Shown: one piece after another, positions 45,645 to 54,804 of the stretch | Numbering within the stretch: the first letter of the stretch is position 1 | Layout of the letters: every line of letters begins with the position of its first letter | Origin: Paenibacillus sp. FSL R10-2782 | GTDB taxonomy: Bacteria; Bacillota; Bacilli; Paenibacillales; Paenibacillaceae | Assembly: GCF_038592985.1 (NCBI RefSeq) | Contig: NZ_CP151951.1 | Location: 5,496,501-5,560,500, forward strand | DNA length: 64,000 nucleotides | Direction of reading: 5' to 3' | The notes under the pieces: model-generated | What the model was told of the DNA's origin: nothing | The model's database searches: none | What the model saw: only the letters and a program-made list of their open reading frames with translations | Position numbers and translations under genes: made by a program

Positions 45645-46607
45645 ATGAGACAACTATCTTTAGGAAAATCAGGACCGCAGGTGAGCGCTCTATGTCTTGG
45701 TTGTCTAAACTTCGGTACGAATACCGACAAAAGCTTATCGTATCGACTACTGGATCAATATGTGGAGGCAGGAGGTAACTTTCTGGATACTTCCAACAAC
45801 TATGCCTTTTGGAATGGAACCGGAGTAGGCGGACAAAGCGAGACCTTGCTGGGAGAATGGATGAAGGAACAAGGAAACCGGAATCGCATCTTTCTGGCAA
45901 CCAAAGTTGGAGCGAACCCAACCATTCCCGGTGGCGGCTTTTCTTCTAAAGAAGGGTTGTCCAAAAAGGCCATTCATAAAGCGGTTGATGAAAGCCTCAA
46001 GCGGCTGCAAACCGATTATATTGATTTGTATTACGCCCATATCGACGATATGGATGTCCCTCTGGAGGTAACGCTCGAGGCCTTCAATCAATTAGTACAA
46101 TCCGGCAAAGTAGGGGCCATCGGATGCAGTAACCATTACACCTGGCGGCTTGAAGAAGCAAGAAGTATTAGTCAATCCCACGGTTTTGCTTCCTATCAAT
46201 GTATTCAGCAGAGATATACCTATTTGCGCCCTAGACCAGGCGCCGACTTCGATGTACAGCTCAGCGTTTCGGAGGAAATGCTCAAATATATTGAGACCCA
46301 TGAGGAAATCGCTTTACTTGCCTATTCACCTCTGTTGAACGGTGCGTACAGCCGCCAGGATCGTCCAATTCCTGTGCAATACGCTGGCCTAGATGCTGAG
46401 ACAAGAATTTCCGTTTTACAAGAAATCTCCAAAGAAACGGGCGCAACGCATAATCAGGTAGTCCTCGCTTGGATGCTGAGTAACTCCCCGGTTATCCTGC
46501 CGTTAATTGCAGCAAGCTCAACGGAACAGCTTCAGGAGAACCTACAGGCACTCGATGTAACGCTTACTCAGGAGCAGATTAAAAGGTTAAATGAAGCAAC
46601 CTATTAA
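45645..46607 (+). CDS. Aldo/keto reductase
   Basis: 320 residues, second AKR of the array and only distantly like the one at 43561. Active-site Tyr lies in DTSNNYAFWNGTG, Lys in FLATKVGAN, His in DLYYAHIDD; the cofactor loop ILPLIAASSTEQLQENL is near the C-terminus. AGGAATAGGAGATCG precedes the ATG. Substrate unknown. Only cargo enzyme of the cassette next to rlmH apart from the 44793 gene. Confidence 0.9.
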   Translation: MRQLSLGKSGPQVSALCLGCLNFGTNTDKSLSYRLLDQYVEAGGNFLDTSNNYAFWNGTGVGGQSETLLGEWMKEQGNRNRIFLATKVGANPTIPGGGFSSKEGLSKKAIHKAVDESLKRLQTDYIDLYYAHIDDMDVPLEVTLEAFNQLVQSGKVGAIGCSNHYTWRLEEARSISQSHGFASYQCIQQRYTYLRPRPGADFDVQLSVSEEMLKYIETHEEIALLAYSPLLNGAYSRQDRPIPVQYAGLDAETRISVLQEISKETGATHNQVVLAWMLSNSPVILPLIAASSTEQLQENLQALDVTLTQEQIKRLNEATY

Positions 46608-46736
46608 AATATTAGCTGAATAAATTTGATTGTGAGGGTGTCCCCTATGAATAGGGAAAATGATCCGCTCCGTTCCCATTCTGGGATCAGCTAGTTCTCC
46701 TTTGCAGAAGTCCAATGGGATTAAGCCTCTTTTACG

Positions 46737-47498
46737 TATGGAACCTATTTGTTGACCGGAATGATGCGTTGCCCTGACTGCGGAGCCACGCTTGTCGCAC
46801 ATCGAATTCATGATACGCTCAAGGATGGAACCAAGGTTGTACGGCGATACTACATTTGCAGCAACTTCCGTGCTAAAGGTAGCCGCGTTTGTACTTCAAA
46901 CAGTGTGAAGGCTGACATGGCTGAGCAATATGTAACCGACCGAATTGCTGCCGTTGTGAGAAAGCCTAAGATATTGGAGGACATCGTGGCACGAATCAAT
47001 AATAACCGTACAGTGAATGTCGTCCCTCTCCAAAAAGAACTAGCTTCCGTTGACAAGGAGCTTGGAACGTTGGATGCCCAAAAGAAGAAATACTTCAAGC
47101 TCTACGAAGCCGATGTTGTTGATAATGAATTTCTAATCCAGCGTATGAATGAACTTAAGCAGCAGCATGAAGCACTGACAAGAAGAAGGCAAGAGGCCTT
47201 ACGACAGCTTGAACGAAGCTCCGCTGACCCGGTTCCGCTGCATCAAGTAAAGCAGGAACTGTCTCAATTCCATGAGTTGTTATCGTCAACACCGATTGAA
47301 ACACAAAAGAACCTGCTTCAGATCATCGTGAAGCAGATTCATGTGAAGAAAGGCCAGAAAATCGAAGGCATCGAATTGGAGTTCGATGATAAAGTCAATG
47401 CGTGTTTTTTAGGATATGCCCCTTCCACCCAAACGGTGGCAGGGGCTTTTGCTTTTCCCAAGCAAAAGTTCAACGCTCTGTACACTATCGTCATTTGA
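46737..47498 (+). pseudogene. Large serine recombinase, C-terminal part only
   Basis: About 254 codons from YGTYLLTGMMRCPDCGATLV to the end. The zinc ribbon (CPDC near the start, then CSNFRAKGSRVC) and the coiled coil (ELASVDKELGTLDAQKKKYF onward) of large serine recombinases are complete, but the frame is closed by TAA just upstream and the catalytic resolvase domain and recombinase domain are gone. It lies 160 bp from the rlmH attachment core. Of the three relics it is the longest; it may be the remnant of the integrase that built the array. CcrA/B/C relationship cannot be judged by eye. Confidence 0.85.
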
Positions 47499-47656
47499 TG
47501 CCAAATAGGAATAAGTCATGGACAGCTCCATGCCCTCAAATCACAGCACATTGCCTTTGTAGCAGGCTTTTTCACAGAAAGTGACTTAGGGTAAACCCTT
47601 GCCATGCTAATCTTTTTCCACGCCTTTTAAGCAGTTCCCCAACAAAAAACATGCCG

Positions 47657-47677
47657 TTATTTATGGTACGGTTCACC
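47657..47677 (-). repeat. Chromosomal attachment site at the end of rlmH (core copy 11)
   Basis: The core codes for GEPYHK-stop. CATGCCG just downstream (47651) is the arm of the first cassette. In the rlmH reading direction, GAACCGTACCATAAATAA differs little from the SCC attachment site GAAGCATATCATAAATGA of Staphylococcus. Confidence 0.85.
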
Positions 47678-48136
47678 CCGATTAATCTTCACCGCTCGGT
47701 AAATCTGTTCCACCAGCACCAGCCGCATCAGTTGATGAGGCAAGGTCATCCTTCCGAAGCTCAGCTTCTGCTGGGCGCGACGGAGGACTTCGTCAGAGAG
47801 GCCGTGGCTGCCGCCAATGACGAAGACAACATGGCTTGTACCGTAGGTGCCGAGCTTATCCAATCCCTCCGCAAGTTCTTCCGAGCTCCAGAGCTTGCCG
47901 TCGATGGCGAGCACAATGACATGTGCCTCACTCTTCACATGGGCAAGGATGCGCTCGCCTTCCCGCTCCTTGACCTGTCGAACTTCCGCTTCGCTCAGTG
48001 TGTCAGGAGCCTTTTCATCGGCTACCTCGATCATTTGGAACTTAATGTATGGCCCTAGCCGTTTAGCATATTCCTGAATTCCCATGACCAAATACTTCTC
48101 TTTTAACTTGCCAACACCTATAAGTTGAATAAACAA
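47657..48136 (-). CDS. rlmH: 23S rRNA (pseudouridine1915-N3)-methyltransferase RlmH
   Basis: 159 residues, a SPOUT-class enzyme that methylates pseudouridine 1915 in helix 69 of 23S rRNA. The knot region [13 protein letters not shown] and the C-terminus [17 protein letters not shown] are typical. Start is TTG at 48136, with ATAGGGG upstream. Its last codons are the integration site: the 21 bp at 47657-47677 are repeated ten times downstream. In staphylococci this gene is orfX, the target of SCC elements. The insertion leaves the protein end intact. A partial copy of its 5' end is at 17987. Confidence 0.97.
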   Translation of the reverse strand: MFIQLIGVGKLKEKYLVMGIQEYAKRLGPYIKFQMIEVADEKAPDTLSEAEVRQVKEREGERILAHVKSEAHVIVLAIDGKLWSSEELAEGLDKLGTYGTSHVVFVIGGSHGLSDEVLRRAQQKLSFGRMTLPHQLMRLVLVEQIYRAVKINRGEPYHK

Positions 48137-48297
48137 ATTCCATACCCCTATCTATATCGAATGATAATGTAAAATCGCATTTACGATCCCTAACATGGAA
48201 AAATACCTTTAACATAGTTATTTTAGCACCTGAAACGTCTCTTACCTATCTATTTCCTCTCCGTTACGAGCCTATTCTCTGTTCAGATCATAGCGGA

Positions 48298-49149
48298 TCA
48301 TTCATTTACTTTCTTCATGATGCTATCCCTACCAGTTTCGTATTCATCAAGACACTGCATTAGCATCTTTCGATATTCGCTGATTTGTTCTACTGTCGCC
48401 CACTCGCGCAGTAATTCAAACAATGCCGTACATCTCTTAAAATTACGATCGTTACCTAACTGATTAGCTATGTGCATCGCCTGCACAGCAAGCTTCACCG
48501 CTGCCTGTAATTTGTCGTACTTCCGATAGTACAAAGCCAAATGATAGCAGTATTTATAATAGTATGATACGTTCTCCGCATCCTCGTAATCCCCAAATTC
48601 ATCAATCTGCTCCGCTAACGTATGTAAAACGCCCTCTACATCCAAATGATACATAAGCGCTGCCTCTAATATGGTATTTAGCCCTGGTAATATTTCCTCG
48701 GGATTGTCCTGCAAAAAGCCTACATATTCCTCCACAAGCTCTATATTTCCAGATAGAATTTCTACTGTGTATAAATTGGTCTTGGCTAAAAACCTGAATT
48801 CATCGACAACCAGTAGGCCTTCTCCCTCTAAATCCTCCATCCAACCCAGCTCAGCATACTTATAAATGCACTCCCTTGCCTGTTCATATGCACCTTGATT
48901 CTGGTGAGCCATTCCACACATCAGGTGACTGAGCCCAAAATAATATACCAGCGGGCGCTCTAAATTGACATGCGGGATGGGTAATTTCATTGCTTTATGA
49001 TACTGCCGTTCTTCATAGATACGCTGTACACATTGGTACAGAATATCCGCCGTCTCCATGACTTTTTTCCAATTCTCAAAAGCCACAGCCATTTCCAATA
49101 TTTCAACAATGATGTCCGGTTTGAGTGATTTTAGGATAGAAGTTCTCAA
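48298..49149 (-). CDS. All-helical TPR-like protein
   Basis: 283 residues without signal or membrane segment, almost entirely amphipathic helices with TPR-like spacing (AHQNQGAYEQARECIYKYAE; ALYYRKYDKLQAAVKLAVQA). It resembles the C-terminal sensor part of Rgg/PlcR/Rap-type regulators but has no DNA-binding domain. The TTG at 49149 is preceded by AGGAGGG; the frame to 49182 lacks a site. It is divergent from two small XRE repressors, so it may work with them as a partner or antagonist, possibly peptide-controlled; this is inference. Confidence 0.65.
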   Translation of the reverse strand: MRTSILKSLKPDIIVEILEMAVAFENWKKVMETADILYQCVQRIYEERQYHKAMKLPIPHVNLERPLVYYFGLSHLMCGMAHQNQGAYEQARECIYKYAELGWMEDLEGEGLLVVDEFRFLAKTNLYTVEILSGNIELVEEYVGFLQDNPEEILPGLNTILEAALMYHLDVEGVLHTLAEQIDEFGDYEDAENVSYYYKYCYHLALYYRKYDKLQAAVKLAVQAMHIANQLGNDRNFKRCTALFELLREWATVEQISEYRKMLMQCLDEYETGRDSIMKKVNE

Positions 49150-49312
49150 AAAAACCCTCCTTACATTTCCATTTACAACCAATTGTATAGAAAATGAGAA
49201 CCAAGGTCAATATAAAAAGTACTTATAAGTACTGTTTTCAATAATTTTATTTTGCACAAGATAGTCTGTAACGATATTCTATCCTCTTCTAACCTTAAGT
49301 GGAGGTGATTAC

Positions 49313-49657
49313 ATGAGTTTACCAGAAAGCGTCGGAAATCGGATACGGGAACTAAGAAAAGCTAAAGGATGGACACAGGAACAATTGGCAGAAGCAGCAG
49401 GACTTCATTACAGTTATATTGGCGGAGTAGAACGTGGAGATCGAAATATTTCATTGGAGACGTTGGAAAAAATAGTTTTAGCGTTAAAGGTTCCACCCTT
49501 TGAACTTTTCCAATTCGATGAAACTTCGGATCGAAAAGAAATCATAAATGAACTTATGTTACTCATAAATTCAAGAGAGACAATAGAGCTAGAAATTCTT
49601 ACTACTATAACTAAAAATATTGTTGATTTAGTTGAGTTACAACAAAAAAAGAATTGA
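49313..49657 (+). CDS. XRE-family transcriptional regulator
   Basis: 114 residues: helix-turn-helix at residues about 8-63 (RIRELRKAKGWTQEQLAEAA, YIGGVERGDRNISLETLEKI) and a short helical tail for dimerisation. GTGGAGGTGATTAC precedes the ATG. It is a paralogue of the next gene (49721); together they resemble SinR-like or restriction-controller repressors. Confidence 0.88.
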   Translation: MSLPESVGNRIRELRKAKGWTQEQLAEAAGLHYSYIGGVERGDRNISLETLEKIVLALKVPPFELFQFDETSDRKEIINELMLLINSRETIELEILTTITKNIVDLVELQQKKN

Positions 49658-49720
49658 ACAATTCTCTTCCACCTGACTTTTACACTTCATCTTCCATAAG
49701 CTTGTTATGAGGTGGTTAAT

Positions 49721-50065
49721 ATGACAAAATTACGGAATTCGGTTGGAGAAAGAATTAGAACGATTCGGAAGGCTAAGGGATTAACACAGCAACAACTTGC
49801 GGAACTTTCAGGATTAGATGATTCGTATATCGGATCGGTAGAGCGTGGCGAAAGAAACTTTTCGATTGATACCTTGGAGAAAGTGTTAACTGCCTTAAAC
49901 GTGTCTATCAGTGAGTTGATGTTTTCCAAAGAACATATGACTAAAGACGAAACTATTCGGCAAGAGGCAGTAGATGAATTTGTTGCGTTGACCAGCAGAT
50001 TAAATGAAGAGCAGATCGGCATTCTCAGACGAGTTAGTAAAGAAGTTTCACGTGCGTTTGAGTAA
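49721..50065 (+). CDS. XRE-family transcriptional regulator (paralogue)
   Basis: 114 residues, about half identical to the protein of 49313 in the helix-turn-helix (RIRTIRKAKGLTQQQLAELS, YIGSVERGERNFSIDTLEKV). The tail differs. GAGGTGGTTAAT precedes the ATG. The 63-bp distance suggests one transcript with its paralogue. Confidence 0.88.
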   Translation: MTKLRNSVGERIRTIRKAKGLTQQQLAELSGLDDSYIGSVERGERNFSIDTLEKVLTALNVSISELMFSKEHMTKDETIRQEAVDEFVALTSRLNEEQIGILRRVSKEVSRAFE

Positions 50066-50098
50066 GCCATTCCACCCTCAAAAAGCCTTAAATAAAAC

Positions 50099-50128
50099 CA
50101 AAAAAGAGCACCGCACAGGTGCCCTCTA
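50099..50128 (-). terminator. Terminator of the AraC-DinB operon
   Basis: On the minus strand GGGCACC pairs with GGTGCTC around TGTGC and six T follow, 19 bp after the DinB gene stop. Confidence 0.75.
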
Positions 50129-50146
50129 AACCTTTTATAAAAATAC

Positions 50147-50635
50147 TCAAGCGTACAACATAAAAAAGCTCACTTCATGTCCCAGTTGCTTCAGATAATT
50201 ATAAATCTGGGAACGATGATGGAATACATGGGTCATGGTCTCAATCTGCCATTGGACCTGCAAATGTCCATGCTCCATATAAAAGGCTTTGGTCGAACGA
50301 TTCAGATAATCCTCTTCGCTGAGCGAAAGAATGTAAGCCTTATAGGCCTCAAAATTCTCCCTGAAACTTGCAGCCAAGCGTTCGGGATCGTTTATCTCGG
50401 ACAGGCTGTTTTCAATGCTTCCCACTTCACCCTCAGACTTCTCCTGCATGATCGCAAGATCCGAAGCAGGAATAAGCACAAAGTGATGTACTAACTCCAG
50501 CAGCGAGCGGAAATTGTCCTGCGGGCGAAATTCCCAATCCTCTGGACGTATTTTACGGATCAAGGCTTCCCCCGTCCGTACTCCGGTCTCCAGCTCATTC
50601 AGCAAATGATCTCGAACTTGCAGCGTTCCACTCAT
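50147..50635 (-). CDS. DinB-family protein
   Basis: 162 residues, four-helix bundle with the metal-site histidines LVHHF (about residue 60) and HVFHHRSQIYNYL near the C-terminus. The ATG at 50635 follows AAAGGAGAG; the frame reaches up to 50776 but would overlap the AraC gene. It lies 28 bp after the AraC gene on the same strand, so it is probably its target and product of one operon. Confidence 0.85.
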   Translation of the reverse strand: MSGTLQVRDHLLNELETGVRTGEALIRKIRPEDWEFRPQDNFRSLLELVHHFVLIPASDLAIMQEKSEGEVGSIENSLSEINDPERLAASFRENFEAYKAYILSLSEEDYLNRSTKAFYMEHGHLQVQWQIETMTHVFHHRSQIYNYLKQLGHEVSFFMLYA

Positions 50636-50663
50636 ATTCTCATCTCTCCTTTGCCATTCTTCT

Positions 50664-51599
50664 TCATATTTTGAGTATAGCGGAAGCCTTCGAACGTGTA
50701 TTGTAAAAATCGGACAACCTGCGAAAATCCTTTGCGGCAGTAAGCGGAGAATCTCCATAGAACCTGCGAAAATCACGAATCAGGTGGGCCTGATCGAAAA
50801 AGCTGTGCTCCAACGCAAGCTCCGTCCAATCCAGAGGGTCACCGCTTTGAATACTTTGCAGAACGCTCTGGAAGCGGACGACTTCACTGAACTTTTTGGG
50901 ACTGATCCCGATCCATTGCCCGAACTTGCGGTTGATCTGTCTTTCACTGATCGCTTCGCGCTCTGCTAGCTCTTTAACACTCATACTCCCACTACCTACA
51001 AAAATACGATGCAGCAAATTTTTCATCAGATCACAATCGTTCGTGCGTTGGCGCAGCAGAAGCTGGTTAAGATACTCATCCATGATGCGCACCCGTTCAT
51101 TAAAATCCTGTGCCTCCAGAATACGCTCACCTATGACCGCGATGCTTTCGGGCCAGATATCTTCCAAGCGGAAGTGTCCACCTGTAAACAGATGAGTTGG
51201 CATGCCGTGAAAATAATGTGCTCCGCCCGGAAAAAATCGCACAGCAAACATGCGTGTCTCGGTACCTGCTTGTCTGGCAGACACGAACGGATGTGTAAAC
51301 GTCCCGCAGTACGAGATATCCTGACGCTTACTCACCGGGTCATATTCAAATAGAATATCCGTACAGCCGTCAGGTAATACCCGCTCCATGGTTTCTTCCT
51401 GCGGCAAGCTTAACAAAGCGGTGTCTTCGCACGAAGCTGTTAGATTCTCTTCTACCACCCTATTGGCAGAACCAGACTCCCAATAGCAAGCGACATAAGC
51501 TCTCAGCGCAGCAGACGGCTTTTGTTCGATATAATACGTGGAGAGATCACATCCATTGACCTGAATCGGACGAAACAGTGAATGCAGCAAAGGGTCCAT
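50664..51599 (-). CDS. AraC-family transcriptional regulator
   Basis: 311 residues. N-terminal ligand domain of the DUF6597 type (RVLPDGCTDILFEYD; AVRFFPGGAHYFHGMPTHLF) and C-terminal double helix-turn-helix (VKELAEREAISERQINRKFG; ALEHSFFDQAHLIRDFRRFY). Such regulators usually control the adjacent gene, here the DinB-family gene. Confidence 0.9.
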   Translation of the reverse strand: MDPLLHSLFRPIQVNGCDLSTYYIEQKPSAALRAYVACYWESGSANRVVEENLTASCEDTALLSLPQEETMERVLPDGCTDILFEYDPVSKRQDISYCGTFTHPFVSARQAGTETRMFAVRFFPGGAHYFHGMPTHLFTGGHFRLEDIWPESIAVIGERILEAQDFNERVRIMDEYLNQLLLRQRTNDCDLMKNLLHRIFVGSGSMSVKELAEREAISERQINRKFGQWIGISPKKFSEVVRFQSVLQSIQSGDPLDWTELALEHSFFDQAHLIRDFRRFYGDSPLTAAKDFRRLSDFYNTRSKASAILKI

Positions 51600-51677
51600 C
51601 CATCATTCACTCCTGTCTCAGCACGTGTTGGAAATTAGTAAAGCTCTATGTATGAGGATTTTGCAAAATCCTAGTAT

Positions 51678-51707
51678 ACAAAAGGACGTTTCTGCCCGAA
51701 ACGCCCG
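51678..51707 (-). terminator. Terminator of the CxxH/CxxC gene
   Basis: On the minus strand GGGCGTTTC pairs with GAAACGTCC, followed by TTTTG, 11 bp after the stop. Confidence 0.75.
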
Positions 51708-51717
51708 TGCTTGTTTT

Positions 51718-51963
51718 TTAGACGACTAAAAATTCCGCTTTCTGCTCACATTCCTTGCACTTCACTGGAGGGTCCCAATCCGAAAATTTCGTTTCCTTGA
51801 GATCGACGACATCCGGTGCATCCTCGTATTCATCGACGAACATATCAATTGCCAGTTCCACATGCTCTTTACATACCACGTACATCCCAGTTGCATCCCT
51901 TTCCGTATGAAGCTCTTCCAGTTGTTTGGTGTCTGTTACAAACACCTTCTTTTGTTCTACCAT
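51718..51963 (-). CDS. CxxH/CxxC protein (BA_5709 family)
   Basis: 81 residues. VVCKEHVELAID holds the CxxH motif and KCKECEQKAEF the CxxC motif, so it probably binds a zinc ion. The family is conserved near rlmH and htrA in Bacillales, as here. No good ribosome site is visible before either Met (51963 or 51972). Function unknown. Confidence 0.8.
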   Translation of the reverse strand: MVEQKKVFVTDTKQLEELHTERDATGMYVVCKEHVELAIDMFVDEYEDAPDVVDLKETKFSDWDPPVKCKECEQKAEFLVV

Positions 51964-51993
51964 ACTTAACACGGAAAGAAAAGGGCTTGATTC

Positions 51994-52764
51994 CTATCCC
52001 TGACGCTTGGTTTTAAAAATGAGAAAATGACTGACGTTCAGGTCCTCGTGGAAATCGGGATATCGCTCCAGCATCTCTGCGGACGGCTTCGGTTCGATCA
52101 TTGCCTCTAGCAGCAAACCCGCTCCAGTAATAGCTTGTACGTAGCTGCCCAGCGTGCGGTGGAAGTACAGAAGCTTTTCCTCCTGATCATAAGGCATATC
52201 TTGCTCCAATGCGCCTTCGCTGAAATAACGGTTTACTTTCCAGTACAGCTTTTTCCCTGTCTCATCCTTCACCCATCCACTCTGCGGTGTCTGAAAGCAC
52301 GGATTCAAAATAGAGAAAATAAAGCGGCCCCCTGGCACCAGCAACCGCCGCATTTCCGCAATCGCCTGCTCATAACTCTCCAAGTCCTGTATGACCATAT
52401 TGGATACGACCAGGTCAAAGCTCTGATCCCCGAACATCTCCAGCTTCTCCAGATTACCGTGATGATACGTAATCCCCCAGTCTGACGGTGTCCGCTTTCT
52501 TGCAAGCTCCAGCATTTCCGGCGAATAATCGACACCTTCCACCAGCGCACCCGCCTTGACCATTTTACGGCTCAGATAACCTTCACCACACCCGGCATCC
52601 AGCACTTTTTTACCCGCGAAGGTGCCCATGCATTCTTGTAATGCAGGATTCAACAGCACTTGGCGAGAGCGATCCCCTTCTTCAGTGTATCTTGCGGTAA
52701 AATTCTCTGCATGCATATTCCAGCGCCGAATGGCTTCTTCCGTGTCCCACTTGTTTATATTCAT
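51994..52764 (-). CDS. Class I SAM-dependent methyltransferase
   Basis: 256 residues. Motif I KKVLDAGCGEGYLSRKMVK (about 50-68), EGVDYSPEM as acidic loop, FDLVVSNMVIQDL as motif II. N-terminus (NKWDTEEAIRRWNMHAENFT) is common in UbiE/SmtA-like proteins. It ends 22 bp before the CxxH/CxxC gene start, perhaps one operon. GAAGGAGATGAAT precedes the ATG. Confidence 0.85.
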   Translation of the reverse strand: MNINKWDTEEAIRRWNMHAENFTARYTEEGDRSRQVLLNPALQECMGTFAGKKVLDAGCGEGYLSRKMVKAGALVEGVDYSPEMLELARKRTPSDWGITYHHGNLEKLEMFGDQSFDLVVSNMVIQDLESYEQAIAEMRRLLVPGGRFIFSILNPCFQTPQSGWVKDETGKKLYWKVNRYFSEGALEQDMPYDQEEKLLYFHRTLGSYVQAITGAGLLLEAMIEPKPSAEMLERYPDFHEDLNVSHFLIFKTKRQG

Positions 52765-52896
52765 CTCCTTCTTTCTCCTGTATTTACTAATTCAATGCTG
52801 CTCTGCTTTCTGCGTAGGGCCATAGATTCTACACTCATTCTTACATTTTGGCAATTACAACGTTTATAATCATAAAATAACGAATTATCACATGAT

Positions 52897-52965
52897 TTTT
52901 CCACTAATTATATAGGTACTCTATAATGGAATAGTATGGTAGTATCTCAATGGAAAGCGCTTTCA
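52897..52965 (+). promoter_or_regulatory. Cellulase promoter with catabolite-response element
   Basis: TATAAT (52922-52927) with TTTCCA 18 bp upstream, then TGGAAAGCGCTTTCA (52951-52965) about 20 bp after the expected start of transcription. The palindrome fits the CcpA-binding cre consensus, so repression by roadblock in the presence of glucose is likely. Confidence 0.7.
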
Positions 52966-52994
52966 AAAATAACTTTGTAAAGGGGCCTGCCACT

Positions 52995-54716
52995 ATGTTC
53001 AAACGAAGACCCGTTTCATTGCTGTCGTTGACGCTTGCCATCATCCTCTTGTTATCCACGTTCGCGTCCGTTGCCGCCGCTGCTGAATCTGAAGGACAAG
53101 CACCACAAGCCACCGCCGCCAGCAGTATGCAATCGTATGTCGAAGCCATGCAGCCTGGATGGAATTTAGGAAATTCTCTGGATGCTGTCGGGGCAGATGA
53201 GACTGCCTGGGGCAATCCACGCATTACTCAGGCACTGATCCAGCAAATTGCTGCCCAAGGATACAAAAGCATTCGTATTCCCGTCACCTGGGATAAACAC
53301 ATAGGAGCGGCACCGAATTATACCGTTGACGCTGCCTACATGAACCGTGTAGAAGAAGTCGTCCGCTGGGCACTGGATGCCAATCTGTACGTCATGCTCA
53401 ATGTCCATCATGATTCATGGTTATGGGTAAGCAGTATGGAGCCCAAGCATGATGAAGTGCTGGCTCGTTATAACGCATTATGGACACAAATTGCCAATCG
53501 CTTTAAAGATCAGCCGAACAAGCTGATGTTCGAGAGCATTAACGAACCCCGTTTCTCCGAAGGAGGAACGACGAATGAAGCGAAAATGAACCAGATGCTC
53601 CAAGAACTAAATGTTTCCTTCCACAAAATCGTCCGCGCCTCTGGCGGTAATAATGCAGCCCGCCCACTTGTTCTGCCTGGCTTGGATACTTCACCTGCCC
53701 AGAATAAAATCAACGAGCTGTACAACACAATAACCAAGCTGAGCGATCCCAACCTGATTGCAACCATTCACTATTACGGCTATTGGCCTTTCAGTGTGAA
53801 TATTGCCGGATATACTACATTTGAGAAAGATACCAAAAACGATGTTATCCAAACCTTTGATAATGCCTATAACACATTTGTGGCTAAAGGCATTCCGGTC
53901 ATTGTAGGCGAATATGGTCTACTCGGCTTCGATAAAAACACAGGCGTTATCGAACAGGGCGAAAAGCTGAAATTCTTTGAGTTTTTGACCTATTATATGA
54001 AAGAGAAAAAATTAACAGGCATCCTCTGGGATAATGGCCAGCATTTGAACCGCACAACATACAAGTGGTCCGATCCTGAGCTCTTTAATGTCATGAAATC
54101 CAGCTTAAAAGGGCGTTCCTCCAATGCAGTCCGTGACCTCATTCACTTGAAGAAAGGCACTTCCGTTCAGGATGCCACGGTCACTTTAAACCTGAATGGC
54201 AATCAGTTGAGCACACTAAGCGCCAACAACAAGCAACTGAAACAGGGCACCGACTACACACTGAGCGGAGATACATTAACCTTGAAGGCCAGCTTGCTCA
54301 CCAGCCTAACCACCTCCGGTAAATATGGTGAGAATGCGGTGATTAACGCCAAGTTCAACAAGGGTGCAGACTGGAATTTCAAAGTAATCGTGTATGATAC
54401 GCCAACATTAAGTGCTACCGAGGGCACTACGCAAACCTTTACCATTCCAACAGACTTCCGTGGCAGCCAACTTGCCACAATGGAAGCTGTTTATACCAAT
54501 GGGGGCAATGCCGGCCCGCAGGACTGGACACCCTATAAGGAATTTGGCAACACCTTTGCCCCTGCGTATGATACGAATGGCATCAAGCTGCTGCCTGAAT
54601 TTTTTAACAGTGTGAAGGATGGTGAAGTCACACTGAAGTTCCATTTCTGGAGCGGCGATGTGGTAACCTACAAAATGACCAAGAGCGGAACCCGTGTAAC
54701 GGGAACGGCATCCTAA
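52995..54716 (+). CDS. Secreted endoglucanase GH5 with CBM_X2 and CBM46
   Basis: 573 residues. Signal peptide to about residue 30 (LAIILLLSTFASVAAAA). GH5 (subfamily 4-like) catalytic domain to about 370: general acid Glu184 in MFESINEPRF, nucleophile Glu306 in VIVGEYGLLG, GWNLGNSLDA at the start. Then an Ig-like CBM_X2 module (about 378-465) and a CBM46 (about 470-570, GGNAGPQDWTPYKEFGN). The layout matches Bacillus/Paenibacillus endoglucanases active on cellulose, beta-glucan and xyloglucan. Start chosen at 52995 for AAGGGG; the frame upstream begins inside the cre. Catabolite control by the cre at 52951. Confidence 0.93.
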   Translation: MFKRRPVSLLSLTLAIILLLSTFASVAAAAESEGQAPQATAASSMQSYVEAMQPGWNLGNSLDAVGADETAWGNPRITQALIQQIAAQGYKSIRIPVTWDKHIGAAPNYTVDAAYMNRVEEVVRWALDANLYVMLNVHHDSWLWVSSMEPKHDEVLARYNALWTQIANRFKDQPNKLMFESINEPRFSEGGTTNEAKMNQMLQELNVSFHKIVRASGGNNAARPLVLPGLDTSPAQNKINELYNTITKLSDPNLIATIHYYGYWPFSVNIAGYTTFEKDTKNDVIQTFDNAYNTFVAKGIPVIVGEYGLLGFDKNTGVIEQGEKLKFFEFLTYYMKEKKLTGILWDNGQHLNRTTYKWSDPELFNVMKSSLKGRSSNAVRDLIHLKKGTSVQDATVTLNLNGNQLSTLSANNKQLKQGTDYTLSGDTLTLKASLLTSLTTSGKYGENAVINAKFNKGADWNFKVIVYDTPTLSATEGTTQTFTIPTDFRGSQLATMEAVYTNGGNAGPQDWTPYKEFGNTFAPAYDTNGIKLLPEFFNSVKDGEVTLKFHFWSGDVVTYKMTKSGTRVTGTAS

Positions 54717-54738
54717 CCTAAAATACAACCGAGAAACT

Positions 54739-54782
54739 AAAAAGGCGCTCCCGGAAAATGATCCGGAGAACGCCTTTTTTAT
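54739..54782. terminator. Bidirectional terminator between cellulase and htrA
   Basis: AAGGCG...CCGGA pairs with TCCGG...CGCCTT; AAAAA on the left and TTTTTT on the right allow use from both convergent genes. Confidence 0.85.
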
Positions 54783-54804
54783 AGTTATGCCTAACCATTA
54801 AACC

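Noticed and set aside
46660..46700. TGATCC/GGATCA hairpin after the aldo/keto reductase as a riboswitch
   Set aside because: Small stem without conserved elements or T-tract; no known riboswitch class can be matched.
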